From: Neisseriaceae bacterium ESL0693
GTDB lineage: Bacteria; Pseudomonadota; Gammaproteobacteria; Burkholderiales; Neisseriaceae
Direction: 5' to 3'
Length of the DNA stretch: 64,000 nucleotides
Assembly: GCA_029433475.1 (NCBI GenBank)
Contig: JAQTIE010000013.1
Span: 62,001-126,000, forward strand
Part shown: in pieces, positions 1 through 9,733 of the stretch
Layout: the number at the start of each line of letters is the position of its first letter
How positions within the stretch are numbered: position 1 is the stretch's first letter
Notes under the pieces: model-generated
Database searches by the model: none
Seen by the model: only the letters and a program-made list of their open reading frames with translations
Told to the model about the DNA's origin: nothing
Program-made: the position numbers and the translations under genes

Positions 1-116
1 AGAAATAACGGCTGAAACAGAAAAAAACCTTTAGATTTATTGAACAACCATTGTCCGAAAACAAATAAACCTAATGATAAAAGTATACCAAATAAAGGAT
101 TGGACATTAAATTCAT
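1..116 (-). CDS. lrgB: LrgB/CidB family protein, N-terminal fragment
   Basis: Only the first 38 or so codons are inside the window; the gene runs off the left edge. The start ATG is preceded by a good Shine-Dalgarno AAGGAG. The fragment reads MNLMSNPLFGILLSLGLF and continues as a hydrophobic helix, as at the start of LrgB/YohK proteins. It begins 18 bp after the lrgA stop, so the two form an operon. In characterised systems LrgA/LrgB (CidA/CidB) are membrane proteins linked to control of murein hydrolase activity and to pyruvate or other metabolite movement. The assignment rests mainly on the lrgA neighbour. Confidence 0.75.
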   Translation of the reverse strand, partial: MNLMSNPLFGILLSLGLFVFGQWLFNKSKGFFLFQPLF

Positions 117-134
117 TATTATTGCTCCTTATCA

Positions 135-548
135 TTATTTCAGGGTGGATGCATGACGTCCGAAACGATTCTTAATAAACAACAGTATCCGGGTGGTATA
201 AGCCGTCACCACCAATAAAACCACCGTAGACAGAATGATCACAATCACCAATCTGACCCCTTCTGTTTCCATAATATTCAGATGCTCTGCCAAAGAAATA
301 CCGGAAGGCACAAACAAAAAACCGATCACACCAATCAGTGCACCGGCTAAAGAATCAACCCATTCCAATTTAATCACATGGAAAGTCAGCAGCAAATACA
401 ATAAAACCAATCCGACTACCGGCGTAGGTAAAGGAAAAGTAGATGGCATTAAATTGGAAATAAATTGTGAGACAAATAATACTGCTGCAAAAATCAGCAT
501 TTGAAACAATATGGGCGCAGATTGGACGGTTTTCTCTTTTTCGTTCAT
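135..548 (-). CDS. lrgA: LrgA/CidA family holin-like membrane protein
   Basis: The protein has 137 residues, close to the usual 120-145 for the family. Four hydrophobic segments are visible, near residues 13-33, 38-58, 66-86 and 95-117. The family landmark LMPSTFPLPTPVVGLVLLYLLL (about residues 33-54) lies in the second, and LFVPSGISL follows in the third. LrgA proteins sit in the inner membrane and are proposed to act as holin-like or transport partners of LrgB, affecting cell lysis and overflow metabolism. The gene is followed by lrgB on the same strand. The actual substrate or role here cannot be read from the sequence. Confidence 0.88.
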   Translation of the reverse strand: MNEKEKTVQSAPILFQMLIFAAVLFVSQFISNLMPSTFPLPTPVVGLVLLYLLLTFHVIKLEWVDSLAGALIGVIGFLFVPSGISLAEHLNIMETEGVRLVIVIILSTVVLLVVTAYTTRILLFIKNRFGRHASTLK

Positions 549-1132
549 CTTTTCCTACCTTTCTTCTATTATTGATTCTAGCCACCACCATTGATAAATC
601 AAACGGCACAACCAGTGACACCATGGCTATCAGTGCTACTGACAATAAAAATCATACGATTCAGCATAGCTAACCAGTACATCAGCATAGAAAATACACA
701 AACCACTACCATTTTCTCTAAAAATCAATACTGCTCGTATCCTTACTACACTACCATCAATATGTTGATATATCAAATTATTAATTCACAATAATTGTAT
801 TATTTTACAGTATTTTAATCCTGATCATAGGCAAGTATTAATCTCAATTAAGCGTCACAACATCTCATTTACAACCCGAATCTGATTACTTGAATATTGC
901 AGATAACAATTGATTCATTTTTAATTTAAATAATAATAAGTTATATAAAAATATTTCTTATCCATATTACAACTGATCATTTTCAAAACAATATTGATTA
1001 AGCAATAACATAAAAAAACTGGCCTGAAACCCAGACCAGTTTTTTGTGATTCACCGATAAAACAGTTGATCAGCCAATGCTGCATCAATAGCCGGCATTC
1101 TTCTTATTGCCCATAATACAGATGCCAATGAA
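549..1132. other. AT-rich intergenic region between lrgA and rsfS
   Basis: This 584-bp stretch holds the lrgA promoter region at its left side and a terminator at its right side (annotated separately). A perfect 12-bp palindrome TTGATATATCAA lies at 765-776, about 220 bp upstream of lrgA. No convincing coding sequence was seen; the short open frames lack ribosome binding sites and have no coding character. Confidence 0.6.
1012..1045. terminator. Bidirectional intrinsic terminator after rsfS
   Basis: The inverted repeat AAAAAACTGG / CCAGTTTTTT encloses a 13-14 nt loop. The A and T tracts on either side let it work in both directions. It lies about 90 bp beyond the rsfS stop and would end the 2813-to-1133 operon. 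Confidence 0.8.
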
Positions 1133-1528
1133 TTATCGTTCATCCGCCGCATGCCAGGGCTTAGCCGCACCGGCATGAAAAGAAGGTTTTTCACCACCCC
1201 ATAATGCCTCAATATCATAGTAATCACGTACCGCAGGCTGCATCACATGCACCACCAGATCACCCGCATCCACCAGCGCCCATTCACCACTATCAGTACC
1301 TTCCGTACTGATGACATCATAACCCGCTTCTTTCAGATCAACAGCCACATTACTGGCCAACGCCTTAACCTGTCGCGTGCTGTCGCCACTGGCAATAATC
1401 ATGCGAGAAAATAATGATGTCTTGCTTGTGGTATCCAGAACCACAATATCTTTTGCCTTGATGTCCTCAAGTGCATTCACAGCAATAGCTACTATCTTAT
1501 CCCACTCAACGGCCAAATTATCGCTCAT
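1133..1528 (-). CDS. rsfS: Ribosomal silencing factor RsfS
   Basis: RsfS (Iojap/DUF143 family) binds ribosomal protein L14 and blocks joining of the 30S and 50S subunits when nutrients are short. The family signature is clear: LEDIKAKDIVVLDT near residue 20, MIIASGDSTRQVKALA near 42-57, then GEWALVDAGDLVVHVM and RDYYDIEALWG near the end. The 131 residues are at the longer side of the family because of a C-terminal tail of about 20 residues after the ALWGGEK motif. It follows nadD by 68 bp; nadD-rsfS adjacency is common in bacteria and supports both calls. Confidence 0.95.
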   Translation of the reverse strand: MSDNLAVEWDKIVAIAVNALEDIKAKDIVVLDTTSKTSLFSRMIIASGDSTRQVKALASNVAVDLKEAGYDVISTEGTDSGEWALVDAGDLVVHVMQPAVRDYYDIEALWGGEKPSFHAGAAKPWHAADER

Positions 1529-1596
1529 TGATCACTGCCCTTCTTTTCTGGCTTAATATAAAGCCATTAAAATATTAAATAAAAATCAAATCACTA

Positions 1597-2244
1597 TCAT
1601 CGCTGATAAAGATGTTCATGCTTGATATAATCAGCCACCGCAGCAGGTACCCACTTTCGTAGCACTTCATATTGCCCAACACAACACGCATCACGCAATT
1701 GTGTTGAACTGATGTCTATTGTCTCACACTTTAATAAACATGCCCGCCCCCCATCAATCCCGTCTGGCTGATGCTGAGCTTTGGTTAAAGCCGCAGGTAA
1801 CCAGTTCTGTAATGCTGGCGGTAAATGAGACAACTGGGCAGAAGGACGCATGGCAACAGCTAAATTAACATCACGCAAAAAAGCCTGATAACGATGCCAG
1901 GTCGGGATGGCTAAGAGACTGTCCATGCCTAAAAGCCACCATAACTGAGTCTGCGGAAAAACCTGTCTGAATATCGATACTGTATCAAAAGAATACGTAG
2001 CACCCGGGCGCAAAATATCGCAATTAGACACAGAAAACCGATCATCTACCGCAATTGCCCGTTCTACCATCGCCAGACGCTGCTGTGGTGTAGCCTCAAG
2101 GGCATGTGCCTTGTGGTAAGGCGTACCTGCCGGAATAAACACCACACTATCCAACGCCAATTCATCGGCAAAAGCTTTGGCAATGTGCAGATGTCCATTA
2201 TGCGGTGGATCAAATGTACCACCAAATAAACCCATTCGTTTCAT
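1597..2244 (-). CDS. nadD: Nicotinate-nucleotide adenylyltransferase
   Basis: NadD joins nicotinate mononucleotide and ATP to give deamido-NAD in the cytoplasmic NAD pathway. The nucleotidyltransferase phosphate-binding motif GGTFDPPHNGHL is at residues 8-19 and the second motif ISSTQLRD is near residue 178. Length, 215 residues, is normal. The ATG shares one base with the stop of the carbonic anhydrase gene upstream (TAATG), which suggests translational coupling. An ATG three codons further in (MGLFGG) is an alternative start. Confidence 0.95.
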   Translation of the reverse strand: MKRMGLFGGTFDPPHNGHLHIAKAFADELALDSVVFIPAGTPYHKAHALEATPQQRLAMVERAIAVDDRFSVSNCDILRPGATYSFDTVSIFRQVFPQTQLWWLLGMDSLLAIPTWHRYQAFLRDVNLAVAMRPSAQLSHLPPALQNWLPAALTKAQHQPDGIDGGRACLLKCETIDISSTQLRDACCVGQYEVLRKWVPAAVADYIKHEHLYQR

Positions 2245-2813
2245 TAACTGCTTATTTCATCTCCATTCACAATCGTGGTCAATTTACCTGTGGTTGGATG
2301 AATCACCAGACCATGCACTTTAATGTCAGCAGGCAATAAAGGATGTTTGCGGATAATATTAACAGAATGACGGATGGCATCTTCAACATGCGCAAATCCG
2401 GTCAACCAGGTATTCAGATCAATACCCGCATTCTCCAGCATACTGATGTTTTCGTCTTTAATACCATGCGCACGCATCTGATCCAGTAAATCCGGTCCGT
2501 GCAGCCGCTGCATACCACAATCATGGTGGCCAATGACCATGATTTCCTTCACTTTCATTTCATAAATGGCCACCAGAATGGAACGCATCACCGAACCCCA
2601 CGGGTGCGTCACCAAGGCACCGGCATTTTTAATCAGTTTAGCATCGCCGTTTTTCAAACCCAAAGCACGCGGCAATAAATCCAGCATACGTGCATCCATG
2701 CAAGAGACAATGGCCAAATGTTTTTCCGGGTACTTGTCGGTAACAAACTCTTTGTATTCACCCTGTTTAACGAAATCTCCATTAAATGAGAGAATTTCTT
2801 TCATCAAAGACAT
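2244..2813 (-). CDS. Beta-class carbonic anhydrase
   Basis: This zinc enzyme interconverts CO2 and bicarbonate. The zinc and active-site residues are present: Cys38, Asp40 and Arg42 in CMDARM, and His96 and Cys99 in GHHDCGM. The 189-residue length and the motif order match the short beta-class subgroup rather than the longer E. coli Can/CynT type. It is the first gene of a run with nadD and rsfS. A separate gamma-class homologue is encoded at 54684-55229, so the organism probably has two unrelated carbonic anhydrase folds. Confidence 0.9.
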   Translation of the reverse strand: MSLMKEILSFNGDFVKQGEYKEFVTDKYPEKHLAIVSCMDARMLDLLPRALGLKNGDAKLIKNAGALVTHPWGSVMRSILVAIYEMKVKEIMVIGHHDCGMQRLHGPDLLDQMRAHGIKDENISMLENAGIDLNTWLTGFAHVEDAIRHSVNIIRKHPLLPADIKVHGLVIHPTTGKLTTIVNGDEISS

Positions 2814-2943
2814 AATTTATAAGCAACCTTTAGGATATTCAATACCCATCTAACTGATTAATAAAATCAATTATACTGCTAAATAGGAAACCGGATACAT
2901 ATTACAGATAAAATAGTCAGCCAATCGTCCTCTTGCACCTTCG

Positions 2944-4257
2944 CTATACACCCATAAAGCAAAACTTGGCAGCCCATAAAGCGGCAATAATCCACACCAT
3001 ATAAGGCACCGTTTTGGCTTTACCACAGCACAATTTGATTATCGCATAACTGATAAAACCCATGGCAATACCATCAGCAATCGAATAGGAAAAAGGCATA
3101 AAAATTACGGTAAAGAAAGCAGGAGCAGCCTCAGTAACATCACTCCAGTCAATACGCGTCAAACTACGCATCATCAACACACCCACATACATCAATGCAG
3201 GCGCAGTTGCATAAGCGGGTACGCTTTGGGCTAACGGTGCAAACCACAGGCTCACCAGCATTAAGGCACCTACCACCACCGCAGTCAAACCTGTTTTACC
3301 ACCCGCAGCAGCCCCGGCCGCCGATTCTACATAAGCAGTAGTTGAAGAAGTACCCAGACTGGCGCCCACTGCAATAGCAGTTGAATCCGCAAATAATGCC
3401 TTTTTTAAGCGCGGCAACTTACCATCAACCAGTAAACCAGCACGATCAGCCACGCCGACCAATACACCGGTACTATCAAATAAATCCACAAAGAAAAAGA
3501 CAAAAATGACACCGATCATGCTCATGGTAAACAAATCATGAAAATCCATTTGCATGAATGTGGGCGCCAATGACGGAATCTCACCCACCACACCGGCAAA
3601 ATGATTCAGCCCAATAGCTGATGCCAATGCAGTAACAGCTAAAATACTGATGATAATACCACCCCGGACATGATAATGCTCTAAAGTCACCATCAGGAAG
3701 AAACCAACAAACGTTAATAAAACCGGTAATGATCTAATTTCACCCAATCCAATAATGGTCGCCTCATTACTGACCACCACCCCTGCACTTTTTAACGCCA
3801 CCAAAGCCAGAAAAAAACCGATACCGCCAGCAATCGCAAATTTCAATGAAGCAGGGAGTGAATTAATAATCGCTTCCCGCACCTTCCAGAAACTCAGAAT
3901 AATAAAAATAATACCGGAAACAAAAACCGCACCTAAAGCCACTTGCCAGGGTACGCCCATCCCTTTTACTACCGTAAAAGTGAAATAAGCATTCAATCCC
4001 ATGCCAGGTGCCAGAGCAATAGGATAATTGGCCAGAAAACCCATGATAAAACAGCCAATGGCAGCTGAAATACAAGTAGCTACAAACACAGCGCCAAAAT
4101 CCATGTTTGCTTCACTTAAAATATTAGGATTAACCACCAGAATATAACTCATCGCCAAAAATGTGGTCAGTCCGGCCAATACTTCTGTCCGTATCGTGCT
4201 GCCACTTTCACGTATTTTAAATAAACGATCCAGAAATAATGAAGCTTTACTACTCAT
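2944..4257 (-). CDS. NCS2 family (AzgA-like) purine permease
   Basis: This is a polytopic inner-membrane transporter of 437 residues with about 12 hydrophobic segments. The AzgA/PbuG branch of the nucleobase-cation symporters, which imports adenine, guanine or hypoxanthine, is indicated by GLNAYFTFTVVKGMG, FVDLFDSTGVLVGVADRAG and GTSSTTAYVESAAGAAAGGKTGLTAV (about 26 residues, positions roughly 300-325). An open frame extends 19 codons upstream to 4314, but the start chosen here (MSSKASLF) has the Shine-Dalgarno AAGGGA seven to eight bases before it. It appears to be a single-gene unit. Confidence 0.9.
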   Translation of the reverse strand: MSSKASLFLDRLFKIRESGSTIRTEVLAGLTTFLAMSYILVVNPNILSEANMDFGAVFVATCISAAIGCFIMGFLANYPIALAPGMGLNAYFTFTVVKGMGVPWQVALGAVFVSGIIFIILSFWKVREAIINSLPASLKFAIAGGIGFFLALVALKSAGVVVSNEATIIGLGEIRSLPVLLTFVGFFLMVTLEHYHVRGGIIISILAVTALASAIGLNHFAGVVGEIPSLAPTFMQMDFHDLFTMSMIGVIFVFFFVDLFDSTGVLVGVADRAGLLVDGKLPRLKKALFADSTAIAVGASLGTSSTTAYVESAAGAAAGGKTGLTAVVVGALMLVSLWFAPLAQSVPAYATAPALMYVGVLMMRSLTRIDWSDVTEAAPAFFTVIFMPFSYSIADGIAMGFISYAIIKLCCGKAKTVPYMVWIIAALWAAKFCFMGV

Positions 4258-4400
4258 GGTGGTTCCCTTAAGTGAGTCAACATCAAAAAACGTTATTATA
4301 AAATAACTCCCCATTACTGAATATCATGTTTTCCATTCAGCAAATTTATTTTTACAGAATAAATCTTTAGGTAATAATATTAAAATATGACAATAAAAAT

Positions 4401-4437
4401 AAAATTAAGCCCGAAATATTTTTTCAGGCTTAATTTA
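4401..4437. terminator. Intrinsic terminator between miaB and the purine permease
   Basis: AAATTAAGCC pairs with GGCTTAATTT across a 15-nt loop, in the gap downstream of miaB (minus strand). The repeat is followed by few T residues on the minus strand, so efficiency is uncertain. Confidence 0.6.
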
Positions 4438-4460
4438 TAACAGGTAATATCAACATACCC

Positions 4461-5792
4461 CTATTCGCTAATAACCATTTTGCCACGCAATGAAAAGGTA
4501 TAAGCTTCTTCGATTTCCAACTCCACCATCTGGTTAATGAGTCGGGTCGAGCCAGTAAAATTTACAACCCGGTTATTGGCTGTGCGTGCCTGCAACTGAT
4601 CCGGATCTTTTTTGGATACGCCCTCAACCAGACAGCGCTGTATGGTGCCCACCATGGTTTGATTAATACGCGCCGTTTCTGCTTCAATGACTTCATTCAA
4701 TGCTTCCAAACGACGCACTTTTTCAGCATGTGGCGTTTCATCGGGCAGATTCGCTGCCGGTGTTCCCGGACGCGGACTATAAATAAATACAAAACTCAGA
4801 TCAAAAGCCACCTCTTTAACCAATTTCAGCGTCTGCTCAAATTCACGCTCAGTTTCACCGGGAAACCCGACAATAAAATCTGAACTCAGACATAAATCAG
4901 GACGAATGGCTCGCAGCTTACGAATAATATGTTTGTATTCCAGAGCAGTATATCCACGCTTCATGGCAGACAGTACGCGATCTGAACCAGACTGAACCGG
5001 CAAATGCAGATGTGACACCAATTTGGGCAAATCCCGGTAACATTCAATAATGGCATCTGAAAATTCACGCGGATGACTGGTGGTAAAACGCAAACGCTCA
5101 ATGCCCGGGATATCATGGACGATACGCAGCAAAGTGGCAAAATCGCAAATCTGGCCATCACCCATGTCACCGCGATAAGCATTGACATTCTGCCCCAAAA
5201 GATTAATTTCCTTAACCCCTTGCTGTGCCAGACCGGCAATTTCAGTCAATACATCATCCAACGGACGAGAAAATTCCTCCCCGCGCGTGTAAGGAACCAC
5301 ACAGAAACTGCAATATTTAGAACAACCTTCCATAATAGAGACAAAGGCCGATCCACCTTCTACCCGTGCTGGCGGTAAATGATCAAATTTTTCAATTTCC
5401 GGAAAAGAAATATCTACCTGAGACAGGCCACTACTTTCCTTATCCATAATCATCTGCGGCAGCCGATGTAATGTCTGAGGGCCAAATACCACATCAACAT
5501 AAGGTGCCCGCTGCACAATAGCCTCACCTTCCTGCGAGGCAACACAACCACCGACACCAATAATTAAATTAGGATTTTTGGCTTTCAATGGCCTTACACG
5601 ACCCAAATCAGAAAATACTTTTTCCTGTGCTTTTTCGCGCACAGAACAAGTATTGAATAAAATAATATCGGCCTCTTCTGCTTTATCTGTACGCTCTAAC
5701 GGCTGCCCTTCAGCCAATACGGATAACATCTTATCACTGTCGTATTCATTCATCTGACAGCCAAAGGTACGAATAAAAACTTTTTTCATCAT
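4461..5792 (-). CDS. miaB: tRNA-2-methylthio-N6-dimethylallyladenosine synthase MiaB
   Basis: MiaB is a radical-SAM enzyme that adds the methylthio group to i6A37 of tRNAs reading UNN codons. The N-terminal methylthiotransferase domain has its three cluster cysteines at 12, 49 and 83. The radical-SAM cluster motif CxxxCxxC is at 157-164 (CSKYCSFC), followed by [13 protein letters not shown] domain for tRNA binding closes the protein at about residues 375-440. Length 443 is typical. The gene is followed on its upstream side, 15 bp away, by a small secreted protein gene of unknown role. Confidence 0.97.
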   Translation of the reverse strand: MMKKVFIRTFGCQMNEYDSDKMLSVLAEGQPLERTDKAEEADIILFNTCSVREKAQEKVFSDLGRVRPLKAKNPNLIIGVGGCVASQEGEAIVQRAPYVDVVFGPQTLHRLPQMIMDKESSGLSQVDISFPEIEKFDHLPPARVEGGSAFVSIMEGCSKYCSFCVVPYTRGEEFSRPLDDVLTEIAGLAQQGVKEINLLGQNVNAYRGDMGDGQICDFATLLRIVHDIPGIERLRFTTSHPREFSDAIIECYRDLPKLVSHLHLPVQSGSDRVLSAMKRGYTALEYKHIIRKLRAIRPDLCLSSDFIVGFPGETEREFEQTLKLVKEVAFDLSFVFIYSPRPGTPAANLPDETPHAEKVRRLEALNEVIEAETARINQTMVGTIQRCLVEGVSKKDPDQLQARTANNRVVNFTGSTRLINQMVELEIEEAYTFSLRGKMVISE

Positions 5793-5807
5793 ATCTACAT
5801 CATTGAA

Positions 5808-6188
5808 TTATTGATTAACTTGAGGACGTTGCTTTAGCATGAGTTGTTCATTAGGGGATAGAATCCAGATTTCCTGTATCTGTTTATTTCTATTAAACCG
5901 CACTCCAACCACCCGACCCTGATACTGGGATAAACGGTTAAAGGTGATAAACCGATTGCGGTCATCACGGATTTGTACATTATTATTCAAACGAAACAAT
6001 TGACTATTGTCGGCTACGCCCAAGGTGAGAATACGTTTTGGCCCCCATGTGTTTGCCAGAACCACTTGCTTTCCACTTGCTTGCTTTAACTGGACGATCC
6101 TCATATCAGCCGGAATGACCCGGGCAGCCCAGACAAAAGAAGACATCATCAATAGCAGCATACATAAACAACAACGCATCATCTTCAT
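5808..6188 (-). CDS. Small secreted protein of unknown function
   Basis: The product has 126 residues and starts with a clear Sec signal peptide (hydrophobic run to about residue 20, likely cleavage after VWA). The mature part of about 105 residues is basic and rich in beta-prone stretches such as RIVQLKQASGKQVVLAN and GRVVGVRFNRNKQIQEIWIL. No domain was recognised. It lies 15 bp upstream of miaB and is transcribed with it. A periplasmic location is inferred from the signal peptide. A purine-rich Shine-Dalgarno GGAGGTAGTACC lies immediately before the ATG. Confidence 0.75.
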   Translation of the reverse strand: MKMMRCCLCMLLLMMSSFVWAARVIPADMRIVQLKQASGKQVVLANTWGPKRILTLGVADNSQLFRLNNNVQIRDDRNRFITFNRLSQYQGRVVGVRFNRNKQIQEIWILSPNEQLMLKQRPQVNQ

Positions 6189-6503
6189 GGTACTACCTCC
6201 AAAATCAGTATTTCTTTATAGAAAGGAAAGCCATACACCAGTCGCTATACCACTACTAAACAGATCATTCAACCGACATTTTTATTCTTGATCGCTGATA
6301 TCCATTCAAACCATTAAAATGGTTTCTATAATCAATATCCGATCATTAATAGTTGATTTTACCAAAAAATCAAAAAAGTATTATCATTCACTGGATAAAT
6401 TGAGCCAATATACAATTATTCGTATAAAAATATCTAAAATTATTGATTTTTATAATATAAAGAAAGCCAGCCGAAAAGGGCTGGCTTATCTTGCTACTTA
6501 GAG
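6189..6503. other. Intergenic region between the secreted protein gene and rplQ
   Basis: This 315-bp AT-rich gap contains the promoter region of the secreted protein-miaB unit and the rplQ terminator annotated separately. No gene was seen. Confidence 0.6.
6463..6488 (-). terminator. Terminator of the ribosomal protein block
   Basis: AAGCCAGCC pairs with GGCTGGCTT across the loop GAAAAG, 16 bp after the rplQ stop. On the minus strand the stem is followed by a T-rich stretch. It ends the alpha operon. Confidence 0.9.
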
Positions 6504-6884
6504 TTATTCCGCAGCTTCGGCTTCAGGAGCTTTATCTACTAACTCAATCAAAGCCAAAGGCGCATTGTCGCCCTTACGAAAACCATATTTCAGAATACGC
6601 AGATAGCCACCATTACGTGCAGCAAAACGCGGACCCAATTCATCAAACAATTTCACCACTACGTCACGATCACGAGTACGATTAAAAGCCAGACGACGAT
6701 TGGCTAAAGACGGTTTTTTACCTAAGGTAATTAACGGCTCAGCTACACGACGTAATTCTTTGGCTTTTGGCAATGTTGTTACAATGGTTTCATGAGTCAA
6801 CAATGAGTTGGCCATGTTGCGCAACATTGCAGCACGATGGCTGCTGGTGCGGTTTAATTTGCGGTTACCATTACGATGACGCAT
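6504..6884 (-). CDS. rplQ: 50S ribosomal protein L17
   Basis: L17 is a large-subunit protein near the peptide exit region. The start [17 protein letters not shown] and the body [26 protein letters not shown] are diagnostic. The 126 residues include an acidic C-terminal tail (KAPEAEAAE). It is the last gene of the alpha operon, 18 bp after rpoA, with a strong terminator behind it. Confidence 0.98.
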   Translation of the reverse strand: MRHRNGNRKLNRTSSHRAAMLRNMANSLLTHETIVTTLPKAKELRRVAEPLITLGKKPSLANRRLAFNRTRDRDVVVKLFDELGPRFAARNGGYLRILKYGFRKGDNAPLALIELVDKAPEAEAAE

Positions 6885-6902
6885 GTCATTATCCTTTAAT
6901 CA

Positions 6903-7889
6903 TCAAACTTGTGGCTTTTCCAAGCTGGCAGGTGGCCATGCTTCGAGTTTTGATCCTAACGTTAAACCTTTTGAAGCAAGAACTTCTTTGATTTCATTAA
7001 GAGACTTACGTCCTAAATTAGGTGTTTTCAGTAACTCAGTCTCTGTACGTTGAATCAAATCGCCAATATAGTAAATGTCTTCAGCTTTCAAGCAGTTAGC
7101 TGAGCGAACAGTTAATTCCAAGTCATCAACCGGACGCAACAGGATAGGATCAATAGGTGGCTCTTTTTCTTCAACCACTTCAACCGGCGTACCCTGTAAA
7201 TCAGCAAAAATTGACATTTGATCAATCAGAATGCGGGCAGCACAGCGAACAGCCTCTTCCGGATCAATGGCGCCATTGGTTTCAATATCCAAAACCAGAC
7301 AATCCAGATCTGTTCTCTGTTCTACACGCGCAGGCTCTACTTCAAAGCTAACGCGACTGATGGGTGAAAAGCTGGCATCCAGCTGAATCGCTCCGATACG
7401 TTTGTGGTCATCTTTGGTACGACGGCCAGATACAGCTTCATATCCACGGCCTTCCTCCACCTTGATTTCCATACTGATACTGCCATTTTCAGAAAGGTGA
7501 CAAATCACGTGATCCGGATTAATCACCTCTACATCATGCGGCAACTCGATATCAGCAGCAGTAACCACTCCTGCACCAGATTTTTTCAAACTCAGATTAA
7601 CTTCAGCTCGACCATGCACTTTAAACACAACACCTTTTAAATTCAGCAAAACGTCTACAACGTCTTCCTGAATACCATCCAATGTTGAGTATTCATGCAA
7701 TACACCTTCAATCGTTACTTCTGTCGACGCATAACCATTCATTGATGACAGTAAGATACGACGCAAAGCATTACCCAATGTATGACCGAAGCCTCGCTCA
7801 AATGGTTCCATAGACACTTTGGCACGAGTGGCAGACAAGGTGTCCACGTCAATCTGACGCGGCTTCAAAAATTCGGATGTGTTTTGCAT
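6903..7889 (-). CDS. rpoA: RNA polymerase alpha subunit
   Basis: RpoA starts RNA polymerase assembly and contacts promoter UP elements and activators. The N-terminal dimerisation domain includes [21 protein letters not shown] near residues 28-48, and the C-terminal domain includes [27 protein letters not shown] near 283-309. Length 328 is standard for betaproteobacteria. It lies between rpsD and rplQ as in the classical alpha operon. Confidence 0.99.
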   Translation of the reverse strand: MQNTSEFLKPRQIDVDTLSATRAKVSMEPFERGFGHTLGNALRRILLSSMNGYASTEVTIEGVLHEYSTLDGIQEDVVDVLLNLKGVVFKVHGRAEVNLSLKKSGAGVVTAADIELPHDVEVINPDHVICHLSENGSISMEIKVEEGRGYEAVSGRRTKDDHKRIGAIQLDASFSPISRVSFEVEPARVEQRTDLDCLVLDIETNGAIDPEEAVRCAARILIDQMSIFADLQGTPVEVVEEKEPPIDPILLRPVDDLELTVRSANCLKAEDIYYIGDLIQRTETELLKTPNLGRKSLNEIKEVLASKGLTLGSKLEAWPPASLEKPQV

Positions 7890-7913
7890 TTAACTGTCCT
7901 CACTTAACCAGCA

Positions 7914-8534
7914 TTATTTAGAGTAGAACTCTACCACTAGCTGTTCATTGATATCGCTACTCAGCTCTGCGCGATCAGGCATGTTTTTAAACACACCTTC
8001 CAGTTTGCTTTCTTCAACAGTAACCCAGTTTGGCAAACCAATCTGGCTGGCCAGGCTGAATGCTTCCTGAATGCGCACCTGTTTTTTTGCTTTTTCGCGA
8101 ACAGCCACCACATCACCTGCTTTCACCTGGAAAGAAGGAATATTAACAATCTGGCCATTTACAGTAATGGATTTATGAGACACCAGTTGGCGTGCTTCAG
8201 CTCGGGTGGAACCAAAACCCATACGGTAAACCACATTGTCTAGACGAGATTCCAGCAACTGCAACAACAATTCCCCGGTCGAACCTTTACGGCGTTCAGC
8301 CTCAGCAAAGTAGCGGCGGAATTGACGTTCCAATACACCATATATGCGGCGAATTTTCTGTTTTTCACGTAACTGCAAACCATAACCAGACAGACGCGGT
8401 TTTTTAGCCCCGTGCTGACCAGGTGCAGTATCTAGTTTACATTTTGAATCCAAAGAGCGACGGGCACTCTTTAAAAATAAATCGGTACCCTCACGACGGG
8501 CTAATTTACATTTGGGGCCAGTATAACGTGCCAT
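7914..8534 (-). CDS. rpsD: 30S ribosomal protein S4
   Basis: S4 nucleates small-subunit assembly on 16S rRNA and in E. coli represses the alpha operon at the translational level. The start [20 protein letters not shown] and the S4 RNA-binding domain ([14 protein letters not shown] through [10 protein letters not shown], about 96-130) are clear. Length 206 is usual. It lies between rpsK and rpoA. Confidence 0.99.
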   Translation of the reverse strand: MARYTGPKCKLARREGTDLFLKSARRSLDSKCKLDTAPGQHGAKKPRLSGYGLQLREKQKIRRIYGVLERQFRRYFAEAERRKGSTGELLLQLLESRLDNVVYRMGFGSTRAEARQLVSHKSITVNGQIVNIPSFQVKAGDVVAVREKAKKQVRIQEAFSLASQIGLPNWVTVEESKLEGVFKNMPDRAELSSDINEQLVVEFYSK

Positions 8535-8549
8535 ACTTGAATACTCCTG

Positions 8550-8942
8550 TTAAATACGACGTTTTTTAGGCGGACGGCAGCCATTATGTGGCAACGGAGT
8601 CACGTCTGTAATACTGGTAATTTTGAAACCAAGAGAACTTAGCGCACGTACAGAAGATTCACGACCAGGCCCCGGGCCTTTAATGCGTACTTCAAGATTT
8701 TTCACGCCATACTCTTGGGCAACTTTACCAGCTGCTTCAGCCGCAACCTGAGCGGCAAATGGTGTGCTCTTACGTGAACCTTTAAAACCAGCACCGCCGG
8801 AGGTAGCCCAAGATAATGCATTTCCTTGACGATCGGTGATGGTAATGATGGTATTGTTAAAAGACGCATGCACGTGCACAATACCTTCACTGACAGATTT
8901 ACGTACTTTCTTGCGCACACGAGCTGTGTTTGCTTTAGCCAT
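8550..8942 (-). CDS. rpsK: 30S ribosomal protein S11
   Basis: S11 forms part of the 30S platform near the mRNA exit site. Characteristic sequences are [23 protein letters not shown]-type [17 protein letters not shown] and the C-terminal [18 protein letters not shown]. Length 130 is normal. It lies 16 bp downstream of rpsM. Confidence 0.99.
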   Translation of the reverse strand: MAKANTARVRKKVRKSVSEGIVHVHASFNNTIITITDRQGNALSWATSGGAGFKGSRKSTPFAAQVAAEAAGKVAQEYGVKNLEVRIKGPGPGRESSVRALSSLGFKITSITDVTPLPHNGCRPPKKRRI

Positions 8943-8958
8943 TGTTATTCCTTAAAAA

Positions 8959-9321
8959 TTATTTCTTGCCTGCAATCGCTTTACGCGGACCTTTGCGAGT
9001 ACGCGCATTAGTACGAGTGCGTTGACCACGACACGGCAAACCGCGACGATGGCGCAAACCACGATAGCAACCCATGTCCATCAAACGTTTGATGTTCATG
9101 GTCACTTCACGACGCAAGTCACCTTCTACATGATACTGGGCAACTTGTTCACGCAAAGCATCAAGTTGAGTTTCGTCCAAATCTTTTACTTTGGTGCTCG
9201 GTTCAATACCGGCAGCTTGGCAAATCAATTTGGCACGAGACGAACCGATACCGTAAATAGCCTGAAGGCCAATTACGACATGGGCATTGTTAGGGATGTT
9301 TACCCCTGCAATACGAGCCAT
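8959..9321 (-). CDS. rpsM: 30S ribosomal protein S13
   Basis: S13 contacts the P-site tRNA and the 50S subunit through intersubunit bridges. The start [19 protein letters not shown] and the basic tail with [20 protein letters not shown] are diagnostic. Length 120 is normal. It is the first gene of the alpha-type group, 56 bp after rpmJ, a gap that could hold an S4-responsive leader as in E. coli, although that was not demonstrated here. Confidence 0.99.
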   Translation of the reverse strand: MARIAGVNIPNNAHVVIGLQAIYGIGSSRAKLICQAAGIEPSTKVKDLDETQLDALREQVAQYHVEGDLRREVTMNIKRLMDMGCYRGLRHRRGLPCRGQRTRTNARTRKGPRKAIAGKK

Positions 9322-9377
9322 ATTTCTTCCTTAGGGCAAAAATGCGTCACTATAACACAAAGAATTGGTTAATCCAA

Positions 9378-9491
9378 TTAACCTTGACGTTGTTTATGAC
9401 GCGGATCAGTACAAATCACACGTACAACACGATTGCGACGAATGATTTTACAATTGCGGCAAAGTTTCTTTACCGAAGGCTGAACGCGCAT
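9378..9491 (-). CDS. rpmJ: 50S ribosomal protein L36
   Basis: This 37-residue gene is easily missed because of its size. The translation starts [19 protein letters not shown] and ends [11 protein letters not shown], giving the zinc-ribbon ligands Cys11, Cys14, Cys27 and His32 of the classical zinc-binding L36. It lies between infA (18 bp away) and rpsM. A Shine-Dalgarno-like AGGAAG precedes the ATG. Confidence 0.97.
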   Translation of the reverse strand: MRVQPSVKKLCRNCKIIRRNRVVRVICTDPRHKQRQG

Positions 9492-9509
9492 AATACTTCC
9501 TTTCTACAC

Positions 9510-9728
9510 TTAACGAGCACGGAAAACGATGCGTGCACGAGATAAATCGTACGGTGTCAGTTCTACAGTCACCTTATCTCCCGGAGAAATACGAATATAA
9601 TGCATACGCATCTTACCAGAAATGTGACCTAAAACGACATGATCGTTTTCAAACTTAACTTTAAAAGTTGCATTAGGCAGAGTTTCTAATATTTCACCCT
9701 GCATTTGTATGGTGTCTTCTTTAGCCAT
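9510..9728 (-). CDS. infA: Translation initiation factor IF-1
   Basis: IF-1 occupies the 30S A site during initiation. The 72-residue S1/OB-fold protein shows [33 protein letters not shown] and [19 protein letters not shown]. Its start lies 5 bp after the secY stop, a placement typical of betaproteobacterial spc operons. Confidence 0.98.
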   Translation of the reverse strand: MAKEDTIQMQGEILETLPNATFKVKFENDHVVLGHISGKMRMHYIRISPGDKVTVELTPYDLSRARIVFRAR

Positions 9729-9733
9729 AATAC

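Noticed and set aside
765-776. Palindrome TTGATATATCAA upstream of lrgA as an FNR-type site
   Set aside because: FNR/CRP sites need four bases between the TTGAT and ATCAA halves; only two are present, and the site is about 220 bp from lrgA.
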